A stretch of 64,000 nucleotides of DNA from an uncultured Bacteriovoracaceae bacterium (GCA_950054155.1 CATLOT010000002.1:1-64000); one strand, 5' to 3'; shown: positions 17,160-25,543, counted from the stretch's first letter. A program made the numbers and translations. Notes: generated by a model not told the origin, from the sequence alone.

Positions 17160-17594
17160 TTAAGGTTTCACAAGACTTTCTTTTAGTGACTTAAGCACGA
17201 GATTTAAACTCTCCATACTCTTTTTAAGCGTCTCAACTTCCTTTTGACTCTCTTCTAATTTCTTTTCAAGCTCTTCAATTTTCTTCTCACTCGAATCACT
17301 CTTCTTGCCTCCCTTATCCTTTGAAAGAGCACTAAGAGTAATCTTTAAACCTGAAACTTCTTTTTGAAGTTGCGAGATTTCAGCGTCTCGCTTTTTAAGC
17401 TCACTTTGGCGCTTTTGAGTAATATTAGCCTCAAACTCACCTAGCTTCTTATCAAGGCTTAAAAGATACTTTTCGATATGACCTATGCGCTGATATTTAG
17501 AAACACTCTTTTCCCGAGTGTCTTGGTAGGTGAAGCTTTGAGCGAAGAGAGAAGAAGATAAGAACAGGGACAAGATAAGGATCAGTTTTTTCAT
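17160..17594 (-). CDS. Secreted coiled-coil protein of unknown function
   Basis: The 144-residue protein starts with a signal peptide (MKKLILILSLFLSSSLFAQS), and the mature part is almost entirely heptad-like coiled coil rich in Lys, Glu, Ser and Leu. The coil is interrupted by a hydrophilic linker KDKGGKKSDSSEKK at about residues 90-103. The open frame extends 60 bases upstream, but the signal peptide fixes this ATG. It converges on the protease gene with 1 bp between the stops and is divergent from the serine hydrolase gene with 46 bp between. A structural or scaffolding periplasmic role is possible. No family recognised. Confidence 0.6.
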   Translation of the reverse strand: MKKLILILSLFLSSSLFAQSFTYQDTREKSVSKYQRIGHIEKYLLSLDKKLGEFEANITQKRQSELKKRDAEISQLQKEVSGLKITLSALSKDKGGKKSDSSEKKIEELEKKLEESQKEVETLKKSMESLNLVLKSLKESLVKP

Positions 17595-17640
17595 AAATTC
17601 ATTATAGGTCAAATTCATGTTTTTTGATATCCTACGCCCT

Positions 17641-18732
17641 ATGAAAACTATCATGACTTTTTTGAGTTGCCTGTCTTTTTCTCTTTTGGCCCAAAGTGAG
17701 CCCTTCTTTACAGAATCTGGCGAGGCCTTTTCTTTTAAGGATCAAGAGGATATTGCTTTTGATCCCCGTGGAAAATTTTCGACCAATTCAGTTCTTATTG
17801 TAAGAGATCAAACTATACTCTACGAGCGTTATGCCAACGGTTACGATAAAGAAAAACCCCATCGCCTTTGGAGTATGACAAAATCCTTAAGCTCTCTTCT
17901 TATAGGAATGCGCTTAAAGGATCTTGACCTGACACCAGAGCGTCCCATCAGCGCGGACCTCCCCTCTCTCTCCTCTAATTTTAAAGACCAGATCACTGTA
18001 CGCCATCTCTTGCACATGAGTAGTGGTCTCAATTGGAATGAGTTCTATGAGCGCAATCCCTTTCAAAGTGACGTCATCGAAATGCTCTACCTGTCAAAGG
18101 ATATGGGGAAATTTGTGGCCTCAAAAGAAAGTATCGCTGCCCCTGGAACTCGCTTTCATTACTCAAGTGGCGAGACGAATCTTCTGATGGATTGGTTTAA
18201 AAAGACTTTTAAAAATGATTTTCAGGCCCATGACCTCTATCCCCAAAAGAGACTCTTTGACCCTCTCGAAGTAAAAGATGCGACTTGGGAGCAAGATGCA
18301 AGTGGCACCTTCGTTGGCAGTAGCTATGCCTATATGAGCCCGCGCTCCCTGGCTAAAATTGGTCTACTTGTTCTCAACGAAGGAAAGTGGCCATTAAAAG
18401 AGAGTGAAGAGCAAAGTCAACTCGTCGATCCCCTCTACCTCAAGGATAGCTTCAAACTCGCTCCAAGCGTGTGCCAGACCAATCTTTCCAATCTTATGAA
18501 AGACTCATCCTATGGCCAACACTGGTGGCTTAATAAAGCGTGTCCTGGAAAGAAGAAGCCTTTTGATAAAGTATCTAAAGATATTATCTTAGCCTATGGT
18601 CATCATGGGCAGACCCTTGTCCTCTTCCCCAAGCACAATGTTGTCGCCATACGCTTTGGTGCCGACAAGGAAGGAACCTTTAGTCGCTACAAGTGGATAA
18701 CCGCAATTTCAAAGGAGCTCAATAATGACTAG
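17641..18732 (+). CDS. Serine hydrolase of the beta-lactamase/class C family
   Basis: The 363-residue exported enzyme (signal MKTIMTFLSCLSFSLLAQS) has the beta-lactamase-fold motifs. SxxK is SMTK in RLWSMTKSLSSLLIG, the YxS/N-type motif is YSSGETN, and the third motif is HHG in YGHHGQTLVLFP. The segment LLHMSSGLNWNE is a hallmark of this hydrolase family, which includes carboxylesterases and D-aminopeptidases as well as true beta-lactamases. The HxG third motif favours an esterase or peptidase over a lactamase. The start at 17641 is chosen for the signal peptide. Its 3' end overlaps the small lipoprotein gene by 8 bp, so the pair is an operon. Confidence 0.88.
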   Translation: MKTIMTFLSCLSFSLLAQSEPFFTESGEAFSFKDQEDIAFDPRGKFSTNSVLIVRDQTILYERYANGYDKEKPHRLWSMTKSLSSLLIGMRLKDLDLTPERPISADLPSLSSNFKDQITVRHLLHMSSGLNWNEFYERNPFQSDVIEMLYLSKDMGKFVASKESIAAPGTRFHYSSGETNLLMDWFKKTFKNDFQAHDLYPQKRLFDPLEVKDATWEQDASGTFVGSSYAYMSPRSLAKIGLLVLNEGKWPLKESEEQSQLVDPLYLKDSFKLAPSVCQTNLSNLMKDSSYGQHWWLNKACPGKKKPFDKVSKDIILAYGHHGQTLVLFPKHNVVAIRFGADKEGTFSRYKWITAISKELNND

Positions 18733-19003
18733 GACTCTCCTCGCCTTATTACTCCTTTCAAGCTGTCAGCCTAAAATTCTAAAAGTTGTAAGCGCCAATT
18801 TTGCCAAAGAATACTGCAGCTGCCTCTTTGTTGAAAAACAAAGCTCAACTTATTGTCGTGACTACGCCAAGCAATTTATCTCTATTGATTCCTTAGAGAG
18901 AACGGAAAATCTTATTCGGGTGCGTGCCTTTGATTTTGAAAGTGAGGCCAGTTTTATTTCTCCTCAGATGGGCTGCAAGCTTACCAGCCATCCAGAAGGA
19001 TAA
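18725..19003 (+). CDS. Small cysteine-containing lipoprotein
   Basis: This is a 92-residue lipoprotein of unknown function. The signal MTRTLLALLLLSSCQPK has a lipobox ending at Cys14. The mature part contains four further cysteines (EYCSCLF, TYCRDY and GCKL) that could form two disulfides. An AAAGGAG Shine-Dalgarno lies inside the end of the serine hydrolase gene, and the coding regions overlap by 8 bp, which points to coupled translation. It probably sits in the same membrane compartment as its neighbour. Its 3' end overlaps a possible small minus-strand gene by 23 bp. Confidence 0.7.
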   Translation: MTRTLLALLLLSSCQPKILKVVSANFAKEYCSCLFVEKQSSTYCRDYAKQFISIDSLERTENLIRVRAFDFESEASFISPQMGCKLTSHPEG

Positions 19004-19184
19004 GCTTCTTCTTAAGCTCGTCACGCTGACGCTGAAGAAGTTTTTGACGATGCTTAAGTTCTTCACCGTATTTTTGTTCCTCTTCTTGATCGGCAACAAT
19101 CGCAGCATCCTCAGTTGGATGGGTCACCTCAGGGTGGCATGAAGGATAATGGAGACCCCATAGGGGCTTTACATTGAGCGCCAT
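18981..19184 (-). CDS. Possible small coiled-coil protein
   Basis: This short frame (67 residues from ATG at 19182-19184) starts MALNVKPLWGLHYPSCHPE and ends in a charged helix rich in Glu, Gln, Arg and Lys. It fills the gap between the stop of the C25 protease gene (19222, same strand) and the convergent lipoprotein gene, overlapping the latter by 23 bp. A TTG start at 19217 is also possible. The amino-acid composition is normal for a real protein (helical tail with heptad-like leucines), but no ribosome binding site or family supports it. Confidence 0.42.
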   Translation of the reverse strand: MALNVKPLWGLHYPSCHPEVTHPTEDAAIVADQEEEQKYGEELKHRQKLLQRQRDELKKKLILLDGW

Positions 19185-19221
19185 GGCTTGAGTATGAAGC
19201 CAAACCAGATTTAACAAAAAA

Positions 19222-20817
19222 TTAAGGACTTAGCTCCCCAATACTCATGCTAGGATCGCCCAATAAATGATACCAAAGTAAATTTTCTTTAGCGGCATCA
19301 AGATCTTCATAGGTGCTTAGGAGATGGAGTTGACCCGCACTAATCGCTTGAAAGAGAGGAACATCGCTCTTAGTTCTGAGAGACTCATTAATTCCAATCG
19401 CCATAAGGGCCGGAGGGTCCCAACTAATATCCACACTGCCCCCAAAGAACGCCACTGAACCAATAGGCCTTCCATCAGCACGGGCCGTTTGAAAAGTTTC
19501 CCCAAGACGAGCGCTATTATTAAAGCGGCCATTTTGGCAGGCGACATCAATGATAATAGGCTTCACTCCTTCAGCCCTAAGCTCTAAAACATCTCGAGAA
19601 TGGTATTCCCCCTGGGTCAAGGAGCTCCAGCTATTACCCGAGCCATGACCGATATAATTAAGCCAACGAGCACCAGTATTTAGGGCCTGGTTGATGTCAT
19701 GACTATTGGAGTTGGCATCATCTTGAAAAAAAGTTTCTGTGGTAAAGAAATACTCCTCTTCAAAAGGGGCGGTCATTTGCTTCATATAATCCACATCACT
19801 AGGGTCCCATCCCTCATTAGAGGCAATACCAATGATTTGGTGTGAGCCCTGACTATCGGCCCAAAGCCCTTGATCATATTCTTGTATTTTATCAATTTGA
19901 GAATCAATCTCTCGATCATCTCTTCCTACCATCCGCCCATAGAAGACATCGGCGACAAGATCACCCTGACCCCCATGAGTAAAATAGGGAAAGTCACTTG
20001 GTGTTTTAAGATCAGAAATTGTCTCAACTCTAAAAGGTGGAATATCCTGTTCAAAACCAAAGAAGACGGCATACTGGTAATCAAAGTCGGCATAGATATT
20101 TCGAAGAGAGACCCTCAGATCCTCAGCACTGCCTGCAATATCTTCATAAATGAAGCTCTTCACCTCAAAGCCAAGAGACTCCTTATAGTTTTTAAAACGC
20201 TCCATGCTCCCCTTTAAGTGGCGTGACCCCACAAGAATCATTTTCTTATTGGCCTCTTTAATTTGCGGTGCCCTTAACTCCTGACCCAAGCGATGGGTTA
20301 AGCGAAGAGATAGATCGTGAAAGCGAAAAATACCTTTTGTTCCTTGAAGAAGAGGGCGAATAACAACCTGGCTAATGGGCATCCCTCTGTAGTCACCAAG
20401 ATCTACGATTTCCACCATAGATCTTCCCCCATCCTCATAGGACTCAAGATTCAAGGGGTAACTCACCTCTTTATTAAGGTCACAGCGACACGGTAATAAA
20501 GGAGCAGGCAGCGCCTTTCCGGGAAGGAGGTCCTTATAACTAAAGTCCACATCAGCTTGCAGGTCCACCGCTTTTGCCGCCACTAGGAAACTATAATAAG
20601 GAAGACTTGGTGCCCCCGGTGTTTGAGCATTTTTAAGGCCTTCTATATGAAAGAGCGTAAAGTCTTCTTTAAGAGGACTCACACTGAGCTTTCGTGCCTT
20701 AAGTGCGGAGAGCTCAACTTTGAGGTCCCATTGGTTAGAGTTTTGATTAAAATCTATTTGGCCATAGGTCAATTCACATAAAATGAGACCTAGCAGCATA
20801 AAAATTTTTGCAGGCAT
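19222..20817 (-). CDS. Gingipain-family (C25) cysteine protease, secreted
   Basis: The 531-residue protein carries the C25 gingipain-type catalytic domain in its C-terminal half. The catalytic histidine is in LNYIGHGSGNSW (His391) and the cysteine in IDVACQNG (Cys427), in the order and spacing of the family. The domain opens with KKMILVGSRHL at about residue 190, and the DVFYGRMVGRDD segment also fits. Residues 1-19 are a signal peptide (ending CELTYGQ), and about 20-185 form a propeptide-like region. Start 20817 is fixed by AAGGA and the signal. Unlike bacteroidete gingipains there is no type IX sorting domain at the C-terminus. Target proteins are unknown; extracellular or periplasmic proteolysis is expected. 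Confidence 0.88.
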   Translation of the reverse strand: MPAKIFMLLGLILCELTYGQIDFNQNSNQWDLKVELSALKARKLSVSPLKEDFTLFHIEGLKNAQTPGAPSLPYYSFLVAAKAVDLQADVDFSYKDLLPGKALPAPLLPCRCDLNKEVSYPLNLESYEDGGRSMVEIVDLGDYRGMPISQVVIRPLLQGTKGIFRFHDLSLRLTHRLGQELRAPQIKEANKKMILVGSRHLKGSMERFKNYKESLGFEVKSFIYEDIAGSAEDLRVSLRNIYADFDYQYAVFFGFEQDIPPFRVETISDLKTPSDFPYFTHGGQGDLVADVFYGRMVGRDDREIDSQIDKIQEYDQGLWADSQGSHQIIGIASNEGWDPSDVDYMKQMTAPFEEEYFFTTETFFQDDANSNSHDINQALNTGARWLNYIGHGSGNSWSSLTQGEYHSRDVLELRAEGVKPIIIDVACQNGRFNNSARLGETFQTARADGRPIGSVAFFGGSVDISWDPPALMAIGINESLRTKSDVPLFQAISAGQLHLLSTYEDLDAAKENLLWYHLLGDPSMSIGELSP

Positions 20818-20999
20818 AGAAATTTCCTTTTTGGGTCTATTTCTGCCTATCGGTCCTATGGACGCCCTCTCCAACGCTTCGGCCCCATTATGACGTGCCT
20901 AGGCAATAACAACCGCTCAGGAAAATCACGCCTGACAAATCCCCTCGGAATTGATAAGACATGACCTCTAGAAATTTGAAGATCTTCGGAGCCCAACCA

Positions 21000-21896
21000 A
21001 TGCTTAAAGCACTAGCCCTCTCTTTATTACTTGTCCTCACCGCTTGCCAAAATGAAGCCCCCCTAGGAACGAAAGATAATCCTGTAAAGCTTTACTTCAC
21101 CCCAAGTGTGGATGCGGACACCATCTCAAGTAACTCTAAAGAGTTCATTAACTTCCTTGAAAAAGAGACAGGCCTGATCTTTAAAACTGGTATCCCAACC
21201 AACTATGTTGCTGTTGTTGAGGCCTTTGGGTCTCTGAGAGCCGATATCGGTGTGATGAATAGTTTTGGTTACCTGATGGCCAATGAGAAATACGGCGCAA
21301 GTGCAAAACTTCGTGTTCTTCGCTATGGGCACGACTATTATCAAGGTCAAATTTTGGCCCACGTCGACTCGGGTATTAAAAGTGTCGAAGACCTTGATGG
21401 CAAGAAGATGGCGTTTGTCGATCCCTCTTCAACTTCAGGTTATATGTTTCCCCTCAAAATCATGAAAGAGGCCAATGTCAGTCCAGGAAATATGACCTTC
21501 GCCAATAAACACGACAACGTCATCATCATGATCTATCAGAAACAGGTCGATGCCGGAGCGACCTACTACTCCGCTCCTAGTGAAGATGGTTCTATTCGTG
21601 ATGCCAGAAGCCGTGTTAAAACTCAATTTCCAGATGTTGAAGATAAAATTAAGATTGTCGCGATCACTGACAAAATCCCTAACGATCCCTTTGTTTTCAG
21701 AAAGGATCTTCCTAAAGACATCGTTGATAAATTCACCAAAGCTCTAAAGAAGTTCATCGCAACGGAGCAAGGGCGTGATATTTTTAAAAGAATTTATTCA
21801 GTAGAAGGAGTCGTTGATACCTCTGATAAAGATTACGACTCCCTTAGAGAGATGGTTAAGGCCATCAACCTTGATACGGAGAAACTTGTCCGCTAG
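21000..21896 (+). CDS. phnD: Phosphate/phosphite/phosphonate ABC transporter substrate-binding lipoprotein
   Basis: The 298-residue lipoprotein (lipobox LTAC, cysteine about 16) belongs to the PhnD/PtxB family of periplasmic binding proteins. Family blocks present are FGSLRADIGVMNSFGY, VEDLDGKKMAFVDPSSTSGY and VDAGATYYSA, and the C-terminal DKDYDSLREM segment is typical. It would capture a phosphorus oxyanion and deliver it to PhnE. GGAG eight bases before ATG 21000 supports this start over an ATG at 20961. The matching ATPase and permease genes are about 5 kb away at 26728-28601, so the transporter is encoded in two parts. The symbol reflects family, not proven substrate. Confidence 0.88.
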   Translation: MLKALALSLLLVLTACQNEAPLGTKDNPVKLYFTPSVDADTISSNSKEFINFLEKETGLIFKTGIPTNYVAVVEAFGSLRADIGVMNSFGYLMANEKYGASAKLRVLRYGHDYYQGQILAHVDSGIKSVEDLDGKKMAFVDPSSTSGYMFPLKIMKEANVSPGNMTFANKHDNVIIMIYQKQVDAGATYYSAPSEDGSIRDARSRVKTQFPDVEDKIKIVAITDKIPNDPFVFRKDLPKDIVDKFTKALKKFIATEQGRDIFKRIYSVEGVVDTSDKDYDSLREMVKAINLDTEKLVR

Positions 21897-21899
21897 AGA

Positions 21900-22262
21900 T
21901 TACTCCCTAGCGACAATCGCTCCAATATCCTTGATTCGTACCTTAGCGCGATCAAACTCGAGATGAACGACATCATTGAGAGAACGGGCCTGACTGGGAT
22001 TTTTAAATTCCACGTGGCTAAGTTCTCTCATCTTAAAGACTTTATTCTTAGAGACAACCATTTCAACTTGATCGAGATGAATCCTCTTGCCCACTCCCGT
22101 CACTTCACCAAGATGAACTTTAAGTCCGGCCTGCCTTAATTCAGCAATCGACATATTGTGCTGCCTCAGAACTTGAAGGGCCTGCCTACCAACTCCTGTC
22201 ACTTCACCTGCAAAACTAATAAGGACAAAGAAGAATGTCATAAGAGTGAATGTCTTTTTCAT
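21900..22262 (-). CDS. Small secreted protein with duplicated GEVTGVG motif
   Basis: The 120-residue exported protein is not recognised. A signal peptide (MKKTFTLMTFFFVLISFAG) leads straight into GEVTGVGRQALQVL, and about 33 residues later LGEVTGVGKRIHLDQVEMV repeats the motif. The repeat is also visible in DNA as a near-identical 20-bp block, so it may be a recent internal duplication. The ATG overlaps the stop of the TIGR02147-like regulator by 4 bp, so both are translated from one message. The regulator may control this envelope protein, or respond to the same signal. Confidence 0.65.
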   Translation of the reverse strand: MKKTFTLMTFFFVLISFAGEVTGVGRQALQVLRQHNMSIAELRQAGLKVHLGEVTGVGKRIHLDQVEMVVSKNKVFKMRELSHVEFKNPSQARSLNDVVHLEFDRAKVRIKDIGAIVARE

Positions 22263-23035
22263 TGGTAGTACTCCGGTTTCTCAGGCATAAGCTGAGTGTC
22301 ACACATATTTAAAGTAAAGAAAGGAATATCCCCTTCATAAAAAGGCGACTTAAAAACATCAAGCATCTTTAAGACGGCCTCTTTTTGGATCGCTTTAATC
22401 TTCTGAATGCCCTCTTCATTTAAGCTCTCACTCATATTGTAAAAGAGGTTTCTTCCCTTACTCACTTCCCCCAATTTAAAATGGGCGGCAAGCTGAGGAA
22501 GATGGCCAAGAACGGTGTCCACATCAAGGGAGTATTCGTTGGCCACAGCAAAGTAGCGCTCCTGCCCTTTATGATTTTTAAGCTCGATGAGCTTATCACC
22601 ATGCATTTGATCCAATTTCTTTAGTCCCTGAAGACCATAATTTCTTTCAATTTCTTCGCGACTAATTCCTGCACGATTAGCGCATAATTTATAAACAAAG
22701 TAAGAGGTCGCATCTCTTAAGTAGGTACTTAACTCCGCTTGAAAAGAATGCCCCAGCGAACTTTCAACATAGGGCCCAAAAGACTCCTTTAAAAGCTCAC
22801 CAAGGGGACCATCAAACTTATCAACAAGAATTGATAATCTCTTCTCGTTAGTGAGGGCACTAACAAAAGCAAGCACTGTATGGGGAGCTGGATCTCCTTT
22901 AATTTCCTGATTCCTAATCCGTCTCAGTGTCGTAGCACCAATCCCAGATTTAAGCGCCAAAGCATTGAGGCTCATATTAGGGTGTTGATGAAAATAGCAA
23001 TCAAGCATGTGCTTGAGTTGGCCTGTTAGAGTCAT
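22259..23035 (-). CDS. TIGR02147-like regulator with N-terminal HTH
   Basis: This 258-residue cytosolic protein has an XRE-like helix-turn-helix at about residues 18-45 (MSLNALALKSGIGATTLRRI). A long helical C-terminal region resembles the TIGR02147 family, which is expanded in Bdellovibrio and Fibrobacter. The end (NEEGIQKIKAIQKEAVLKML ... FTLNMCDTQL) fits that family's terminal domain. GGAGGATC precedes the ATG. It is the first gene of a pair with the GEVTGVG protein, and it sits among genes for secreted proteases and DUF4360 proteins. Its target is not known; a candidate operator is the paired CCACGTGG site about 1.2 kb upstream. Confidence 0.72.
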   Translation of the reverse strand: MTLTGQLKHMLDCYFHQHPNMSLNALALKSGIGATTLRRIRNQEIKGDPAPHTVLAFVSALTNEKRLSILVDKFDGPLGELLKESFGPYVESSLGHSFQAELSTYLRDATSYFVYKLCANRAGISREEIERNYGLQGLKKLDQMHGDKLIELKNHKGQERYFAVANEYSLDVDTVLGHLPQLAAHFKLGEVSKGRNLFYNMSESLNEEGIQKIKAIQKEAVLKMLDVFKSPFYEGDIPFFTLNMCDTQLMPEKPEYYQ

Positions 23036-23175
23036 TAGATCCTCCGATGAATCTCTACTTCACTCAAACTTAGCAAAGAGTTAACATCATGGAAGATTCT
23101 CTGACATAAAAGCTTCACTTTGGGCCCAAATGTAATAATTTGAAAGTTCTTACCTACGCATTTTCATAAACTTAG

Positions 23176-23202
23176 AAAAATTGGTGTCCCAAAAGGACAC
23201 CA
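23176..23202 (-). terminator. Terminator of the minus-strand DUF4360 gene
   Basis: An 8-bp perfect stem (TGGTGTCC at 23182-23189 and GGACACCA at 23195-23202) with a 5-nt loop is followed on the minus strand by A and five Ts. It starts 8 bp past the stop codon of the DUF4360 gene at 23210. Confidence 0.75.
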
Positions 23203-23209
23203 TCTCTCC

Positions 23210-24070
23210 TTAGTTTCTAAGATCCCAAATAGCGATCTGGCGCTTAGACTTACAGCTTCTCGTGGGGGCATGAAAGATCAGGCCACGTGGACAATCGCTA
23301 TCACCAAGAGCTGGTCGGGTTGGGCGTGTCGGTCTTGTGGGACGAGGTGGCCATGTAGGGCGTGTTGGCCTTGTGGGCGCTTGACGACAAGCTGATGAGT
23401 TCACTTTTAGCTTCATCTTCCCCACAATATCGGCGCTATCAAGGCCTATGAAAACATAGCTATCATTTCTTTGTCCCTGTGGCGTAAGATTGGCCCTCAC
23501 AATATTTCTTAAATTAAAGCGATTAGCAGTATCACCACGAGTAGAACAATTTCCGGCAACCTTTATATTTCTCTTACTTGAAATAATCCAATCATCTTCT
23601 GTAGGCCCTTGCCTCCAAATTTTTCGAGCGACAAAGTCTCTTCTCACTTCATTTCTTCTGCCAGGACCAGCAAGACCCACAAGCTGTGAGTGAAAGAAAG
23701 CCCCCGTGCCCTGATCCATAAAGGTTGACCCTCTAAAGTCAATTTGAACATCAACGCTATCAACTTTATGACCTTGGGGAATATCGGCCTCTATAAGGAC
23801 ATTACAAATTTTCTGAACCACATTGCGATTAAAGCGACTGGTACGATCGTGGCCTGGAATATCGGCATCATTATCGTTATCTCCATCAAAGTTAGGAAGT
23901 TCTACAATCATCTCATTAAAGAGGACAGAAACACTCTCTCCATCAGGACTCACAACAACATCCGTACTTCCCACAGGACAACCCGTTCCTCTTGCTTCCA
24001 CCCTTGAAAAACCATTTGCCGCGGCATTGAGACTTCCCAGGATTAAAATAGCTCCTATTAATGATTTCAT
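23210..24070 (-). CDS. DUF4360 secreted protein with proline-rich tail
   Basis: The 286-residue exported protein (signal MKSLIGAILILGSLNAAANG) has a DUF4360-like domain. The domain starts at GTGCPVGSTDVVVSPDGES (about 27), continues with CNVLIEADIPQGHKVDSVDV and a GSTFMDQG strand region, and ends at KVNSSACR. A linker of tandem Pro-Thr-Arg units (APTRPTRPTWPPRPTRP and on, about 237-260) follows, then a roughly 27-residue tail with two cysteines (CPRGLIF, SCKSKRQ). The start ATG 24070 has GGAG upstream. It is divergent from a paralogue at 24322, with two copies of CCACGTGG between them. A surface or extracellular role is likely; function unknown. Confidence 0.8.
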   Translation of the reverse strand: MKSLIGAILILGSLNAAANGFSRVEARGTGCPVGSTDVVVSPDGESVSVLFNEMIVELPNFDGDNDNDADIPGHDRTSRFNRNVVQKICNVLIEADIPQGHKVDSVDVQIDFRGSTFMDQGTGAFFHSQLVGLAGPGRRNEVRRDFVARKIWRQGPTEDDWIISSKRNIKVAGNCSTRGDTANRFNLRNIVRANLTPQGQRNDSYVFIGLDSADIVGKMKLKVNSSACRQAPTRPTRPTWPPRPTRPTRPTRPALGDSDCPRGLIFHAPTRSCKSKRQIAIWDLRN

Positions 24071-24124
24071 ACTCTCTCCTTCTCTCTTGCTTACAAAAGT
24101 GCAAAGCAACACTCAGGCTTAACT

Positions 24125-24208
24125 TATAAGGGAGAATCTCTTTTTCCTATATAAGGGAGGCTTTTCTCCACCACGTGGTCAAAACAAGTGAGACTCATTT
24201 CCACGTGG
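24125..24208. promoter_or_regulatory. Divergent regulatory region with paired palindromes
   Basis: Between the two divergent DUF4360 genes lie two copies of the palindrome CCACGTGG, at 24171-24178 and 24201-24208. Their centres are exactly 30 bp (about three helical turns) apart. The first copy extends to the 10-bp palindrome ACCACGTGGT. A 10-bp direct repeat TATAAGGGAG occurs at 24125-24134 and 24150-24159. The arrangement looks like an operator for coordinate control of both genes, but no protein binding is shown. Confidence 0.5.
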
Positions 24209-24321
24209 CGCAGTTAGTGAATGCATTTCTTTTTTTTGATTTTCTTTTTTAAAAGGGATTTTTAAAACAGTAGCAAGAATCCAATATTGGATTTACCCAA
24301 TAACCAAAACATGGAGAGAGT

Positions 24322-24960
24322 ATGAAAAAGTTATTATCGGCAATTACACTAGCAACACTTCTTTTAAGTTCAGCAGGAGCTAATGAAAATGATATTTACC
24401 TTGGTGAACCAGGATACGGTGGGAGTGGGTGTCCTGCAGGAACGGCCATGGCAACACTAAGTCCTGATAAGAAAGCTCTTAGTATCATCTTTGATGAGTA
24501 CTTTGTCGAAGCAGGTGCCGTTAATAGGAAGAGACTTGCCAGAAAGAACTGTTCTATTGCAATTCCGGTGCACGTTCCACAAGGGTTCTCAGTGAGTATC
24601 ATCGATGTCGATTATAGAGGATATGTTTCTCTTCCTCGTCGTGCTCAGGCGCGCTTCTCAGCAGAGTACTTCTTTGCAGGTATTAGAGGGCCTCGTTACA
24701 CAAAGACCTTTCGCGGACAAACAGATAAAGACTACGTTCTTCGTAACCAATTAGGTCTTCAGGCAACTGTTTGGTCAAAGTGTGGGGCTGATGTGAACCT
24801 CAGAGTAAACTCTAGTATGATGGTTCGTGTAGCTTCAACAAGAGATGATGCTCTTGCTACTGTTGACTCAGCTGACTTTCGCTCAGGTATCAAATACAAG
24901 CTTCAGTGGAAGAGATGTAATGGTCAAGCTCCAGCAGACTCTTTCGGTCACTGGAACTAA
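24322..24960 (+). CDS. DUF4360 secreted protein
   Basis: The 212-residue exported protein is a paralogue of the divergent gene at 23210-24070. After the signal (MKKLLSAITLATLLLSSAGA) comes YGGSGCPAGTAMATLSPDKK, then CSIAIPVHVPQGFSVSIIDV, and near the end SADFRSGIKYKLQWKRC. All of these match DUF4360 proteins, which are secreted and of unknown function. It lacks the proline-rich tail of its neighbour. GGAGAG precedes the ATG. A strong terminator at 24991 ends the transcript. Four cysteines in similar positions in both paralogues suggest two disulfides. Confidence 0.83.
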   Translation: MKKLLSAITLATLLLSSAGANENDIYLGEPGYGGSGCPAGTAMATLSPDKKALSIIFDEYFVEAGAVNRKRLARKNCSIAIPVHVPQGFSVSIIDVDYRGYVSLPRRAQARFSAEYFFAGIRGPRYTKTFRGQTDKDYVLRNQLGLQATVWSKCGADVNLRVNSSMMVRVASTRDDALATVDSADFRSGIKYKLQWKRCNGQAPADSFGHWN

Positions 24961-24990
24961 TCAGTTATTATTATTCGATTTTCCTCTAAG

Positions 24991-25017
24991 GGGCAGTGGT
25001 AACACTGCCCTTTTTTT
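24991..25017 (+). terminator. Intrinsic terminator of the plus-strand DUF4360 gene
   Basis: A perfect 8-bp stem GGGCAGTG / CACTGCCC (24991-24998 and 25003-25010) with a GTAA tetraloop is followed by seven Ts. It lies 31 bp after the stop codon at 24960 and reaches the last codon of the convergent gene at 25016. Confidence 0.9.
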
Positions 25018-25543
25018 ATTTGAGCCTCATCTTTACAGGACGACCACTACTGTCTTCTCCATGAAACTCAACCCATCTCACATTACCAAAAATGGTGACC
25101 TTTGAGTGAAGGCGCTTTAGGTTGTAGAGTTCACCTCTTACGAGAACCTCATTTCTCACCTGACAGGTCCCAGACTTATTGCGGTCAACTGAAACCGTCA
25201 CTTGGCGGCTATCGAGGATTCCTTTCTTAGAGAATTCATCCATAGACTCTGTGACAAAGATCACTTCACTGCCAGAGACGGCCGTAGACTTCGGTTCGAG
25301 GGGACCTCTGATAAAGCCGGGTGATTCATCAAGTGATTTCCACTGACCATCTTCTTCATCCATTTTCCAATCTGCATAGACATCGCCCTTGATTTCACAA
25401 GTAGTATCGTCATAGCGGACCTTATAATGGAGAACATTCTTCTCATTGATAGTCTTTGAGACCTTGAGAATCGTCGCCGAGCCTGCGAAAGAGGAAGTAT
25501 TAAAGAGAGCAAAAATAAAGAGGGGTAGGATTTGTTTTTTCAT
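25016..25543 (-). CDS. Secreted protein of unknown function
   Basis: The 175-residue exported protein (signal MKKQILPLFIFALFNTSSFAG) is mostly strand-like. It has two cysteines, DDTTCEIKG (about 49) and SGTCQVRN (about 131), and ends in a basic VKMRLK. The block DVYADWKMDEEDGQWKSL faintly resembles DUF4833-type proteins, but I do not claim membership. The start has AAGGGG upstream. Its last codon touches the T-tract of the convergent terminator at 24991, so the two transcripts share an end. It is probably periplasmic. Confidence 0.65.
   Translation of the reverse strand: MKKQILPLFIFALFNTSSFAGSATILKVSKTINEKNVLHYKVRYDDTTCEIKGDVYADWKMDEEDGQWKSLDESPGFIRGPLEPKSTAVSGSEVIFVTESMDEFSKKGILDSRQVTVSVDRNKSGTCQVRNEVLVRGELYNLKRLHSKVTIFGNVRWVEFHGEDSSGRPVKMRLK

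Noticed and set aside
22010..22017. CCACGTGG inside the GEVTGVG gene (and another at 23283-23290 inside the DUF4360 gene)
   Set aside because: These copies lie in coding sequence without a paired partner, so I treat only the two intergenic copies at 24171 and 24201 as a possible operator.
23310..23385. Tandem repeat-like DNA coding for Pro-Thr-Arg units
   Set aside because: The repetition is explained by the proline-rich tail of a secreted protein; it is not a CRISPR or mobile-element repeat.
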